Assembly (NCBI GenBank): GCA_027627225.1
Contig: CM051028.1
Span: 18,681,701-18,745,700 of the forward strand
DNA length: 64,000 nt
Direction of reading: 5' to 3'
Source: Congeria kusceri
Taxonomy: Eukaryota; Mollusca; Bivalvia; Myida; Dreissenidae
The notes beneath the pieces are model-generated. The model was not told where the DNA came from. It did no database searches and worked only from the letters and a program-made list of their open reading frames with translations. Of the stretch, positions 33,455-63,902 are shown in pieces. Both the position numbers and the translations under genes were made by a program. The first letter of the stretch is position 1. Each line of letters begins with the position of its first letter.

Positions 33455-35252
33455 TTAATATGTGTTACATGCACCATAGTTAAAACAAGCACAAGATGCT
33501 TTTATAACTGGTAGATGTTGTAATTACTGACCGATGCTCAGATTGATGTGACCAAGTGGCTGACAATACAGGGATCATATTCCAGAAACATCTGAAGGAA
33601 CATTTTATTCTTAACCTTAAATTAATCATTTTATTTAACTTTTTAGTTTGTGTGCCTAGTTCATTATTCTTAGTATTTATTAACTACTAGCTTTAGTATT
33701 TACAGTTGTTTGTTTTATTGCAAAAGGGATTCACACATTTATAGGCAGGTTTAAAGGTAAAACACTTTGAATTTTTCAACTTCAAAAAATTGAAATTATT
33801 TTTAAGCTAAATGGAATATGACCCCAGAACCATAATCAAATTTCACGCATACTGGTAAAAATTGTGATAGCTCTCTGTATCCCAAGTCAAGGGTGAATTA
33901 TTTGTTGAACCCTGAATACCTGAACTTCATAATTCTTTCTAGGCGTAAAATAAAATTATGTTTGTTTCTTGTTACCCACTCTACCCTAAAAAAATGTCCC
34001 GACCCTCGAACATTTTATTGTTTGTCAGATATTTGTTTTATTTACCTTTTTCCAATTATTATATGGGTTTTTTTATAAATCAGTGTTTTGTTTTGATAGC
34101 ATCCACTTCAAAACAATGTTTAAGGATATAACCGATATGTTTTGAATATCCATTAAGTTTTAGTATCTTAAGGTTGACCATTTACCAAATGAAAAAAAAT
34201 TCACTACCTACCTACCTACCCTTACTTTTTTGGGGCATGTAACCTGAAACAAACTAATTTTTTTTACACCCTACTGAATAACTTTGTGTACACAGATTGA
34301 GGAAAGTATGCGCTCATTTTTTGACATTTCTGCATATTATTTTCAAACAGTGGGGTTAAATATTTCAGACAGACCACTATCAATCTGCTATTACCATAAC
34401 TTTACTGTGTTCTTGATACAACAAGTAATCTTTTTCAAAGAGACATTATGCAATTTTTCACAGAGAACTCGTTTTTCAAACTAAAGTCAGACAAGCTTTA
34501 ATCTGAAGCTGTATTTATTGACCAGTAAAAACAGGTTAGGTTAGTTTTTATTAGAATCTAAATTTTACCAGTAATGACTTGAACCTTCAGGTGTACAGAA
34601 TATATGACTAGATACTTAACATATGTTTTACATATTTCCCAATGATAAATTACCAACAGTTTGATTCATTTTAGATTTCAATAATTTTTAACAATCTAAA
34701 ACACAGTTAGTTGTTCATTTAATAATCAGATATCAATTATATATATTATGTAATATATATAAATTAAAGAACACAATATTAGATACTGTAATATTTTTTG
34801 CATGTGTTTGAAATGCCATAGTTACGTAACACAGTCCAAATGCTAACTAAAATGTTTTATTTTTGCTCTAAATACTGACATAATACTTGATACTAGTGAT
34901 ATTGCAACTAATTTTAGCAAATAATAAAACACACATAAAACTGTTAATCATTTAATTATCGCGGGGGGGGGGGGGGCAAGGGGGCTTCAAACACAAATAA
35001 TCAGCCACTTAAACAGTTCTTGATATAATTAATAATAATGATTATAATTCTTTTAAATTACAGAATTAATATCAAACACAAAATAAATAAAAATAATTCA
35101 TTATTTTGGCTAGTAAAACTTTGATGAAGACAATCTCCAATATAAACCAAACATTATTCCAAATCTTTTAAAAACTGAAATGTGAACAGAAAGTTTGTAA
35201 TACTAGTTTCAGAAATTTCATTGTGCATTATTGGTATACTTCTGTTTCTACG
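33455..35252. other. intergenic DNA, possibly including the SEC23 3' UTR
   Basis: AT-rich. A run of 15 or more G lies at 34962-34977. On the - strand a possible AATAAA (TTTATT at 34857-34862) would give SEC23 a 3' UTR of about 680 bases (tentative). Confidence 0.4.
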
Positions 35253-35465
35253 ATTTGTCTGTTTCTACATTATAGTAACAATCTCATAAAAATGTAGTTT
35301 CAGTCGAACATTTGTGTTTCTACCTGGCTGTAATATTCTGATCAGATAAAATTTGCCAATTTCAGTTTCCATTATTTGTCTGTTTCTACATTATGGCAAT
35401 ACTCTTATCACAAATTTCTGATTCAATAAAAATATTTGTCTGTTTCTACATGATGGTAACAGTTT
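35253..35465 (-). repeat. degenerate repeat in the SEC23 3' UTR
   Basis: ATTTGTCTGTTTCTACAT, followed by ATGG/ATAG and TAAC/CAAT, occurs at about 35253, 35374 and 35434. The unequal spacing shows partial units. It lies 70-280 bases after the SEC23 stop codon. Confidence 0.6.
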
Positions 35466-35535
35466 CATTGTGGTCATTGCCGCTGCTGCTGAAGGGGGTG
35501 TGTATGATGTCAGAGGTCACATGACGCGCGGCACA

Positions 35536-54757
<19,222 letters not shown>

Positions 54758-55164
54758 CTGGTGAACAAAGATTCAAATATGAACAAAAATATACATATAT
54801 TGTGGGTAAGATTGTCTATTCACTTTTCACCAGGACATTTGAAGACAGCAAGACAGGATGCTTCAACTTCTTTGATTTTAATTACAGAAAATGTATGCAG
54901 CAGTGCTTCAGATAAATATGTGTAATGAGGGTAAATGTATGCATACTTTGGGAGTAAATGTACACTCTCTCCAGAATTTGTGGGGGAAAATGTACACTCT
55001 ATCAGGGGTTTCGCTGTCGATCGCTACTGTCGCCAAATGTGATAAAATTGTGAAAGTGGCAACAGTTTTTTCAAAGTGGCAAATTTTATTGGTGACAACA
55101 TAATTTTAGACAGTGCTTAATCTGGTATGTCAAATCTCAATTGCAACAAACTGGGACAGATTAA

Positions 55165-55620
55165 AGGGACTTGTTCACAGATTTTCGTATTTTTGAAAAA
55201 TGTCATTAAATGAATTTACTTACAAAACTGTCATATCTGGAATAGTTTTAAATAATTATAATAACAAGGAAAAAGATAAAAAAAAAAAATGTGCCTGCCC
55301 TGGGGTTCGAACCCGGGACCCCTAGAAGCAAAATCTAACGCGCTACCACTACACCACGCAGGCTTTTGATTTTGGATGGCAGTTTAAACGCTATGTCGGT
55401 AATACACGTTTTTGCTAAATTATCTATGAAAAGCGTTACAAACGCTTTATTATTTTTCCAATTTCGATTGATGATTATAAATAAACGAACATATCTTTTT
55501 AACATTTTTCTTAGTCAGGAGTGGTATTTTGCTTGTGTGAATATAATGCATACATTCTTTTTTGAATCTATGACAATTTTTTTGAAAATTGTCATTTTGC
55601 CAAACTGTGAACAAGTCCCT
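55165..55620. mobile_element. TTAA-flanked TIR element with tRNA-like insert, copy 2
   Basis: Perfect 16-bp inverted ends (AGGGACTTGTTCACAG and its complement) stand directly inside TTAA on both sides (55161-55164 and 55621-55624). TTAA duplications are typical of piggyBac-type and some other transposons. A 71-bp tRNA-like sequence lies inside. No transposase is encoded. Confidence 0.8.
55293..55363 (-). tRNA. tRNA-Gln-like sequence (TTG anticodon) inside a TIR element
   Basis: On the - strand the 71 bases fold as a cloverleaf. The acceptor ends GCCTGC/GCAGGC pair. The A box is TGGTGTAGTGGTAGCGC. The anticodon stem TTAGA/TCTAG encloses TTTTGCT (anticodon TTG). The B box is GGGTTCGAACCCC with one T-stem mismatch. 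It could be functional or a pseudogene; its place in a transposon-like element makes a captured copy likely. Confidence 0.6.
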
Positions 55621-55890
55621 TTAAGTTACCACAGAGCCTCCATACATGGCCATAGGGCATTGTTTTTTGTTATCAGATCATTAATTAGCTTGTTGTTGCA
55701 GACGAGCGTGTCATGGTGTGAAAGTTTATCTCTGATGTCACAGCATCAGTTTTCCACTTGGTAAGCACTCACACTCAGTTGAAATCCAAATCAGCACTAT
55801 TGATTTTTAATCTTCTGACTAGTTATTATTGTGTAATGATTTTATCTGCAATAAGGGGAAATTTCAGTTCAAAATAACAAAACAGGTAGC

Positions 55891-56251
55891 AAAAAAGAGC
55901 TACTTGGGACATGTGGTAAACATTCATTCCAAAAAAGAGCTACTTGGGACATGTGGTAAACATTCATTCCAAAAAAGAGCTACTTGGGACATGTGGTAAA
56001 CATTCATTCCTAAAAAAGAGCTACTTGGGACATGTGGTAAACATTCATTCCAAAAAAGAGCTACTTGGGACATGTGATAAACATTCATTCCAAAAAAGAG
56101 CTACTTGGGACATGTGGTAAACATTCATTCCAAAAAAGAGCTACTTGGGACATGTGGTAAACATTCATTCCAAAAAAGAGCTACTTGGGACATGTGGTAA
56201 ACATTCATTCCAAAAAAGAGCTACTTGGGACATGTGGTAAACATTCATTCC
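55891..56251. repeat. 40-bp minisatellite, 9 units
   Basis: Nine head-to-tail units of AAAAAAGAGCTACTTGGG + ACATGTGGTAAACATTCATTCC, identical except for one extra T before the fourth unit and one G-to-A in the fifth. It lies upstream of the first visible SEC23 exon, presumably in an intron. Confidence 0.97.
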
Positions 56252-57302
56252 AAAACTAGGCTGAACTAAAATATAGACTAAAAGCAAGGAAAACATTTCT
56301 GTGTTTGGATTTATTTCTGAACATTAACAAACTGTTTGTCTACAATCTTAATGAATTTTAACATGAATTATGGACAGACAGTTGTTATATCAACAAATGA
56401 AGAACTTATTAGAAGGAGGATTTACCAATCTGCAAGTAAAGTGTTATTTTGATATTGTCATATATTTTCGCGTCCCTACAAAACGATCAACATTACTAAA
56501 TCTGTTCAAATGACGTGTTGTAAAATCTTAATTTTCTACAAGAAACGATTATACTGCTAAGTTTTAATTATAAACATGTAGTTATTAATGCTATTTAATA
56601 GTGACAGTTAATGTTAATTAGATTCTGAAGCATGTCAATATATGACTGACAAATAAAATTGGCTCAAACTTTTTAAAAGTGGTGAATTTTAGTGGCGACA
56701 ACTTTTTTTGAGCCAGCGGAACCCCCGTCAGGCAATTTAGGATTAGTTGGAGTTGAATTTTCATCCAACAACACAGTACAATATGAGCAGAAGACCAGCT
56801 AATAATCCTTAATAATATAGCAACACCATTTGAATACAATCATGTTACAAATACGACTTTTGAACATTTTAAGCCTTTTATTGCTGATTACTGGACATTT
56901 TAACTACACAATGTGGTAAGCAGGCCTGTCAAATCAAAATATTCTATCTGTAAATTCTGTTTCTGTCTTCCAGTCACTTATGTTGGAAAAATCTGCGAAC
57001 ATGTACACCAACATTTTATTTTCTCTGCATATCTTCCAATTTTGTGTGCATGATTTACGTATGTACGCACCCTATCTGAGCCTCTGATGCATAAATAATG
57101 GAATTTAGTTTCATTTAAAAAACACTATAAAAGCACATAAATGACATATTAAATCTGCATAAGGTATCAATAGTTAATTTGAATTTATGTATGCATGGTT
57201 TACGGGGCATCATTTGTCTAATTAGCCTAAATACAAAATGTTTTCCTTCAGTTAAATATTTATTTCCACTAGGTAACCAGAATAACTGCAATCTTTGTGA
57301 AT
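56252..57302. other. presumed SEC23 intron, unassigned
   Basis: No exon of the SEC23 N-terminus and no repeat was recognised here. Confidence 0.45.
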
Positions 57303-58407
57303 GCCCAGAAGACAAACAAGACACTGTTCGATAAACACACATGCCCCCAGTTAGTGCTGGACAGCCCATTTGAATTATTCTAAGTCCAAATTAGGTCAAG
57401 GTCAAAGTATGGTTGGGTGATATGGGTGGATTGGGAATGGTAATAAGCAACAACTGTGTAAGTATCCAAGTGTTGTAGTAAGCGGTGCGTGTGCTAGATG
57501 AAACTGTAAAATCTAGTTAACCAAGAAATAGCCAAATTAGGTGAAGGTCAAAGTGAGGTTGGGTGATATGGGTTGATTGGGGATGGTCATAAGCAACAAC
57601 TGTGTAAGTATCCAAGTGCTGTAGTAAGCAGTGCGTGTGCTAGATGAAACTGTAAAATCTAGTTAACCAAGAAATAGCCAAATTAGGTGAAGGTCAAAGT
57701 GAGGTTGGGTGATATGGGTTGATTGGGGATGGTCATAAGCAACAACTGTGTAAGTATCCAAGTGCTGTAGTAAGCAGTGCGTGTGCTAGATGAAACTGTA
57801 AAATCTAGTTAACCAAGAAATAGCCAAATTAGGTGAAGGTCAAAGTGAGGTTGGGTGATATGGGTTGATTGGGGATGGTCATAAGCAACAACTGTGTAAG
57901 TATCCAAGTGCTGTAGTAAGCAGTGTTGGTGTCAGATGGTAAAATCTAGCATACATGCCATAATTTTTTCAGGTCAAAACGGGACATTGACAAAAAATCG
58001 GCGAGACATTTGACATTTAAGATAGACACCTCAATATTGTTATTTTGTCGCAGGGTCCATGAATCACGATCGCTATATTACATGTCATATCATTCATGTA
58101 CATAATACATGTATACCACTGTTGAACTCGTATTACTGATTAGATAATTAATGAAGCATACAAATTTTGATTTTTAAAATGTATATTATATATGCTTTGT
58201 TCTTGCAAAAACGGCGGGAAATTTTCCTCATGCACGTCGTGCCTACGTGCGTCAAATGTTAAAGACCTTCTGCACAGAGCATTATTTTCTGTGGTAATTG
58301 TTTAATGTTATACAGTTACCAAAGAGGTGTGAATAAATACACACAAAGGTGATCAGTTTGCAGTAGAACTAAGGTGACAGGTTAAATAAATTTCGAATTG
58401 CGTTATA

Positions 58408-59401
58408 CAGGGCTGTGAACAGCTGATCTTAAAATCAGCTGAAATTCCCGCAAAGGCTAGTTGTTGCCTACTTATATAGTATATCACTGATAATTACAAT
58501 GCGTTTAAATTGTGCATTACAAATGATCCATTTACCATTGAATTGTGCCCTGAAGGTTTTTCATTGACAGTCAATCTTGTGAATAAAATACCAATATGTT
58601 TCGCCAGTTTTACAATTACTCTGTTTGCAGGCATCTTATTACAGTTGGCCATTTGAACTTGTCTTAATATATGTGGTAACATCAGAGCCATTAATGATTA
58701 TTTAGCATTTATTGTGCGGTGTTATACTAGTTTTTTACCTGGCACTCTATTTGACATTTCCAATTATGCAATATGATATTAAACTGAAGACAACACAAGG
58801 AGATACAATCTGTCAATTTAATAGATTTGAGTTTTGAGTATCAATACAACACAAATGCTCTCGAAAAGCGATAAGACCCCTCGTTCCATAGTTGATAATC
58901 TTAGAACAGACATTGCATTGGGCTAAGCCAGCAGTGGCAACTTTGACGAAACTATCACCAAGTAAAACTTCGTCACGCTCCTTTCCATTTGATACAGACA
59001 CTTTACAATCAAGCCATTCGAATCTAAATGAGTTTCCAATGCCTCTGTCGATTTCTTTCACTCTTAGAGCGTCTTTTTCCGTTAAAACATTCATCTTTAC
59101 ACATAACAGCGTTAACTGTCCGCCATTTTGGCAAGCCAGACCAACTTTGATAGAACACAGAATACGATTGGCTGAGCGACCGAGAAACGCACTTAATGAT
59201 TGAAGGAGCAGTGACGCATAGATACGGGCTAAAATATTAACAAACTCTCGGCGGCCGATCGGCTAGTGAATTCTAGAAACCGATCGTCAGGCATACCCCC
59301 CCCCCAATTTTTTCTCCTGGGATTTGCATCAATCTCAAAAGTGATCCCTGGAATGTAAAATCTGCGGATTTCCGCGGATCCGAGGAAAATTCACAGCTAA
59401 G
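58408..59401 (-). mobile_element. nested hAT-like element with 6-bp target duplication
   Basis: CAGGGCTGTGAA at the left and TTCACAGCTAAG at the right are inverted with three mismatches. GTTATA stands outside both ends (58402-58407 and 59402-59407). The only coding remnant is a zinc-finger frame at 58813-59094. Confidence 0.6.
58813..59094 (-). pseudogene. N-terminal zinc-finger piece of a hAT-type transposase
   Basis: 93 codons open with a Met. They include FRFEWLDCKV and then CNVCSKIINYGTRGLIAFREHLCC, a C-x2-C ... H pattern resembling the BED-like finger at the start of hAT-derived transposases and ZNF862/KIAA1586-like proteins. No transposase core follows inside the element, so it is a truncated remnant (family by resemblance). 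Confidence 0.5.
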
Positions 59402-59423
59402 GTTATAACGATGGGTATAATAA

Positions 59424-60067
59424 CAGGGGTTTACTTAAGCGGACGTCCGCTTGCCCGTGCCAATTCAAATGATATTCCAAAGGAGATAGCCCCCCGGGCA
59501 AGTCAATTATCGTAGTGACATCTAATATTTTTCCATTGCAATTATTTATTTTCTTTCAGTTAATATTGATGTCTAACAGCTATACATAAAACTGATTTTG
59601 ATTGGTCGTTTGCGTTGAAAAGAAAGAAACAGAAAATATGAAAAAGAATCAGATAAACAAACTTTCCAGACCTCATGGATTAATGAATTTGTGAAAAGCA
59701 GTTTGAAAGACATATAGAATATGAAGATTGTTAGAAGCTTGCAAAGCAGGCCTATGAAGAGTTTGTCACTATTTTAAACTGTGATTATTTTGTTCATGAT
59801 AAAAAATGTTATATAGCAGTTATTTGATAAGATCTGATCGACAGAAAATAAAACAGTTGTGAATTCAGAATTGTTTCTGTTGATAGCTTTTCATAAAAAA
59901 GTCATTAAGTTTAATACATGTTTGCTGAAGTCATGTAATGCTGCATTTGTATGCTTTAAAGACATTTACTTAAAGATGGGGCAACCTTATTTCACTGGGG
60001 GCAAGTTACATGTTCAAAGTAACTTGCCCCCAGGGCAAGTAAAAGTCAAATCCTTAAGAAAACCCTC
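59424..60067. mobile_element. possible hAT-like MITE nested in the 2.8 kb element
   Basis: CAGGGGTTTACTTAAG at the left is mirrored by CTTAAGAAAACCCTC at the right, and CTTGCCC / GGGCAAG lie inside each end. No target duplication is visible. Confidence 0.35.
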
Positions 60068-60965
60068 AAGTTAAAGTCGAATCCAAAACGCCAATCTGAA
60101 TTTTACTGTTCATGTGACGTAAATACAAACTCAATATAGAGTTAAAATGCATTTTGTACTTTGTGGAATTCCTTTGTTCTGCAAAGAAAGGGCGCGAACA
60201 TTATGCGGGTATGTTCAACGTCACGTCATCCGCATGGAAAGCGTGGGTCTATTGATTGCCATATAAAAAGTGCAGAGAACTGTAAGATCTTTACTTTTGA
60301 ATAAAAGTTCCATAGCGCATATTAAACATCAAAATTAGGTATCTGTATGGTGAATATATGCAGTTAACATTTCCTCTTGGAAAATAAAAAACAAAAAAGA
60401 CGAATCGAAAAACGTAATTGTCGTTCAGATAGGTAAGTATGGATCTATGAGATGAAGTTACTACATACGCCTTCCACGTGATGACTAACAGCAATTAGCA
60501 ACTGCGGATTATATGATCACCACCCAGCGAAAGCGTGACTATACACTGCTGTTTGGGTCATCATTACTGCTCCTCTTTGACACGCACCTGCTGTCATAAC
60601 AATAATAAGTAAATTGTTGGCCCAATGCAACTTTCATTGCACACTGACATCAATTTTTGTGATTGACAGGGAAAAAATGCATCTGAGCAGGATGCCTAGA
60701 CAAAACTCGCAAAAGCGGGACAATCCCGGCGAGACCGGGACGTATGGCATGTATGAATCTAGTTAACCAAGAAATAGCCCATTTGAATTATTTTAAGTCC
60801 ACATTAGGTCACGGTCAAAGTGAGGTTGGGTGATATGGGTGGATTGGGAAGTAACAACTGTGTAAATATCCAAGTGTTGAAGAAAGTGGTATTGGTGCTA
60901 GACGAAACAGCAAAATCTAGTTAACCAAGATATGGCACTTTTGAATTACTATGAGTGCAGGCCTT

Positions 60966-61225
60966 TTTCTACTGCTCTCACGGTACCGATAGTCGGACCC
61001 GTTCCCAATGCAAAATATGAATGGATTTTCCCAATTCTGACAAAAAAATTCCCAATCTGGTAAAAAAATCTATCTGTCAATATTTTGAGCGTACGATATA
61101 CTTGTAAGTACGTGATTGGGTACAAATGAGACGGGAAATATACATCGAGAGTTCATTTGAATGTTCTTGAATTTTATCGTTGACGTTGTATAATAAGGGA
61201 AGAGCACTCTTTGAATGAACAAACA
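60966..61225. other. unassigned spacer
   Basis: No repeat or gene recognised; contains TGACAAAAAAATTCCCAATCTGGTAAAAAAATC, a short imperfect duplication. Confidence 0.35.
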
Positions 61226-63902
61226 TGTCGCACAACGGCAAATATTATCGTGGAAAATTAAAACAAAAAGATGCAAAAGGCTCACGATCAATCGTATCGA
61301 TGTTAAAAAATAGTACTTGTAGTTCTCAGTCTGAGCCTATTACGTCGCCACCGGTTAGTAATACATGTATTGAACAAGATTCTTGCTCAAATGATGATCC
61401 TGTTACGTCTGGACCGGCTGTAAATGTTGTTGAACCAGACAAGTGTTTAAATGCACTCGACCCTATGTCTCCATGGGCTATAAATGTTGCTGAACCTGAG
61501 ACTGTTAGTTTTACATCCTCACCAATTAGTAATGCAGTTGAACAAGACAACTTGACTGAACCTGCCAAAAAAAACCTGACCGTCGAGTGTTTGATTCAGC
61601 CAAAATCTGAACGTGCATACAACTGGCTTTAATGTCAATAAACAGGGGTATATGTGTAAACACTGTGAGCTGTTTCCTCAGCTGTCGGTAAAAGGTAACT
61701 CAAAGTGGGGCGAACAAGGTGTGGATTTAAAGGAAAACCCCACACGTCGGCTGGAAAGACACCAGCAAAGTGAAAATCATAAAAAATCTACCCAACAATA
61801 TAAAAATGCACATGAAAGTTATGTCCTGAAATCTAAGAAAAAAGGGTCTTCAGTCTATGAACAGTTGAAGAATCAGGCATCAGATGAGAAAGCTCAAAAT
61901 CGATCAGTGCTTAAGAAAATGTTCAGGGTAATTTACTTCATTTGTCGCAAACATTGGTCACAAACTTCTTATGGGGATTTCGTGAGTTTCATGGCACAAA
62001 TGGGGGTTTCGGATTTTGAGCACCATATTGCCAATGCGCCAAGCTGTGCCACATATTTGTCCGATTCAATTGCAAGCGAAATGATCAACATAATAGGACA
62101 TCGTTGAAAATAAACTGGAAGTTCAGTTAGGAAAGCTGATTTTTTTACCATCTTAGCAGATGAAAGTACGGACGAACGAAACAGAGAACAATTAAGAGTC
62201 TTCGTAATGTGGCCGGCAGCACATGACAATAAAGCTCATTTTGCTGGAATAGTAAATGTGGAAAGAACTAATGCAGAATCACTAATGGAAACTATTAAGG
62301 TTTTCTGCACAGGAAAGGGGCTGGACATACGCAAATGTAGATTTGTGGGCTTCGATGGGGCAAATGTCATGAGTGGAGAGGTTTCAGGTAATTGATAAAT
62401 ACTTCAAACATACACAGACACGTTTTGTTAATTCTAATAATTAGTATTTAGTAATTGTTTATCTAACAAAAAATCGTAAGAAATCAATATCTGTATGTAA
62501 TATAAGGCTTGTATATATCAACTGACTAAACATGATTGGGAATATTATTATTATATTATACAGGCAAATTATACAGACATTTACTACAGGAAGTGTTTGT
62601 GTGCATGAGCCATCAAATTCTTAACTGTTTGCATTTCAGGTCTTCAGCGTCGCATCCGGCATGCATCGCCTCTGTCCTTGTACACTAACTGCAGGAATCA
62701 CAGATTGGCGCTGTGTCTAAAACAGTTACTAAAGGAATATCCATGTTTAGTAGATGCAGACGAAGCACTGCTTGAAATTTGGAAACTCTTCCACTATTCG
62801 CCCCAAAGGTTTGCAGTGTTCAACAACGTACAGATGGTGTATGGCCAGAAGAAAATCCATCTTATCAGGGCAGCAACAACTAGGTGGCTGTCCCATGGCA
62901 CTGCGAGTGTCAGGTTCATCGACCGCTATGCAGCTTGTCTTGATGCACTGGACGAAATATACAGTGCCAAAAGGGAGCCTGAAGTACTCGGTCTAAGGAC
63001 ATCTATTACCAAAAAGAACACGGTCCTTATGATTCTGTTGCTATGTGATGTTCTTTGGCCAGTAAACATTTTGAGTGAACAGTTGCAAAAGGCAGATGTT
63101 AACTTTATGGATGTTGAAGCGAAGGTCAATGCAACAGTCAGTGAACTTAACGAACTTAAAAACAAGGTATTGGCCAGGAATGAAGGCCATTATATTTACT
63201 TTGCTAAATGTGACAACATCCTGGATGAAATTACCGATCGTACGGACCTTCGCAGACGTCACCAAAATGAGAACTTCCTGAATCTGGATGACTTCATTCA
63301 ACAGCACCAGACACTGCCGTTTATCGACAGTCTCATTAAGGAGATCACCAATGCATTTGTATGCCATCCGGTATTCAAAGCCTTCAAAGTGTTTGATCCT
63401 CGTGAGTTGCCAGATGACCTTGAACATTTGCCTGTCCATGGGAAGGTAATTAATATATGATCGACAGTCATTCCAAATAATAAACTGATATTGCAGTACT
63501 ATATTTCTGTATAAAAAATTTAAATTGATTAAGTGTTGTTTTCTGATAAAATTCCCTATCATTATAGTTAAGTTTATAAATTAAATAACAAATTATTACA
63601 TTTCGACTGTTATTAGATTGTTGTTAATGAAAATCTTAACCTGTATATTGTGCTCATTTACTATATTTCACAACAGCCACTTTGACAGCGGTCTCAAGAT
63701 ATCCCTCGAAGACACTGGTTCTAACCAGGACACGGACTTGTGTCTCAATATTGAATAAGCCTTAAGCTTAAATGCCTTGCAATGAATCAAGCTAAAATAA
63801 ATAGGTTTAATCTAGTAATAAGTGTTTAAATAAACTCTTTCTCAGGAGGCCATCGAGACCCTGATCACGCAGTATGGTGCCGAGAAGGAGGATGTCTTTC
63901 AG
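61226..63902 (+). pseudogene. hAT-type (ZNF862-like) transposase-derived gene, frameshifted, 3' end outside
   Basis: Pieces in order. 61226-61632: low-complexity N-terminus. 61616-62107: a CxxC zinc-finger start (GYMCKHCELF), ERHQQSENHKK, then FEHHIANAPSCATYLSD. 62130-62387: ADFFTILADESTDERNREQLRVFV (first catalytic-region motif) and KCRFVGFDGANVMSGE. 62640-63445: CRNHRLALCLKQLL, AATTRWLSHG and a long helical part. 63846-63902: EAIETLITQYGAEKEDVFQ. Introns 62388-62639 and 63446-63845 have good GT-AG borders and keep the frame. Frames break near 61615, 62105 and 62135. Relatives are hAT transposase-derived proteins (DUF4371/ZNF862 type). It lies antisense in what should be a SEC23 intron. Either a decayed transposon or a spliced domesticated gene that has died. 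Confidence 0.7.
63690..63815 (+). mobile_element. SINE body, 5'-truncated
   Basis: GAAGACACTGGTTCTAACCAGGACACGGACTTGTGTCTCAA, AAGCCTTAAGC and AGCTAAAATAAATAGGTTTAA match the body and tail of the SINE at 24015, without its tRNA head. It lies in an intron of the hAT-like gene, ending about 30 bp before the next exon. Confidence 0.7.

Larger units (their letters stand above)
57950..60755. mobile_element. 2.8 kb element with perfect 13-bp TIRs and 7-bp target duplication
   Basis: It begins CATACATGCCATA and ends TATGGCATGTATG, exact reverse complements. AATCTAG stands on both sides (57943-57949 and 60756-60762), and removing the element plus one copy restores the satellite unit. The right end continues with GGGACAATCCCGGCGAGACC, the left with ACGGGACATTG. 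It holds at least one nested hAT-like element and no intact transposase. The superfamily is not recognised; 7 bp is an uncommon duplication length. Confidence 0.85.
57303..60965 (-). mobile_element. 146-bp satellite element, inverted relative to 27742, split by a 2.8 kb insertion
   Basis: On the - strand this has the same 3' end (GGGGGCATGTGTGTTTATC) and core as the element at 27742-28352. Core units start about every 146 bp (near 57401, 57547, 57693 and 57839); units two to four are almost identical. The array breaks at 57949 and resumes at 60756 in the same phase. The hairpin head is missing at the 60965 side. Confidence 0.75.
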
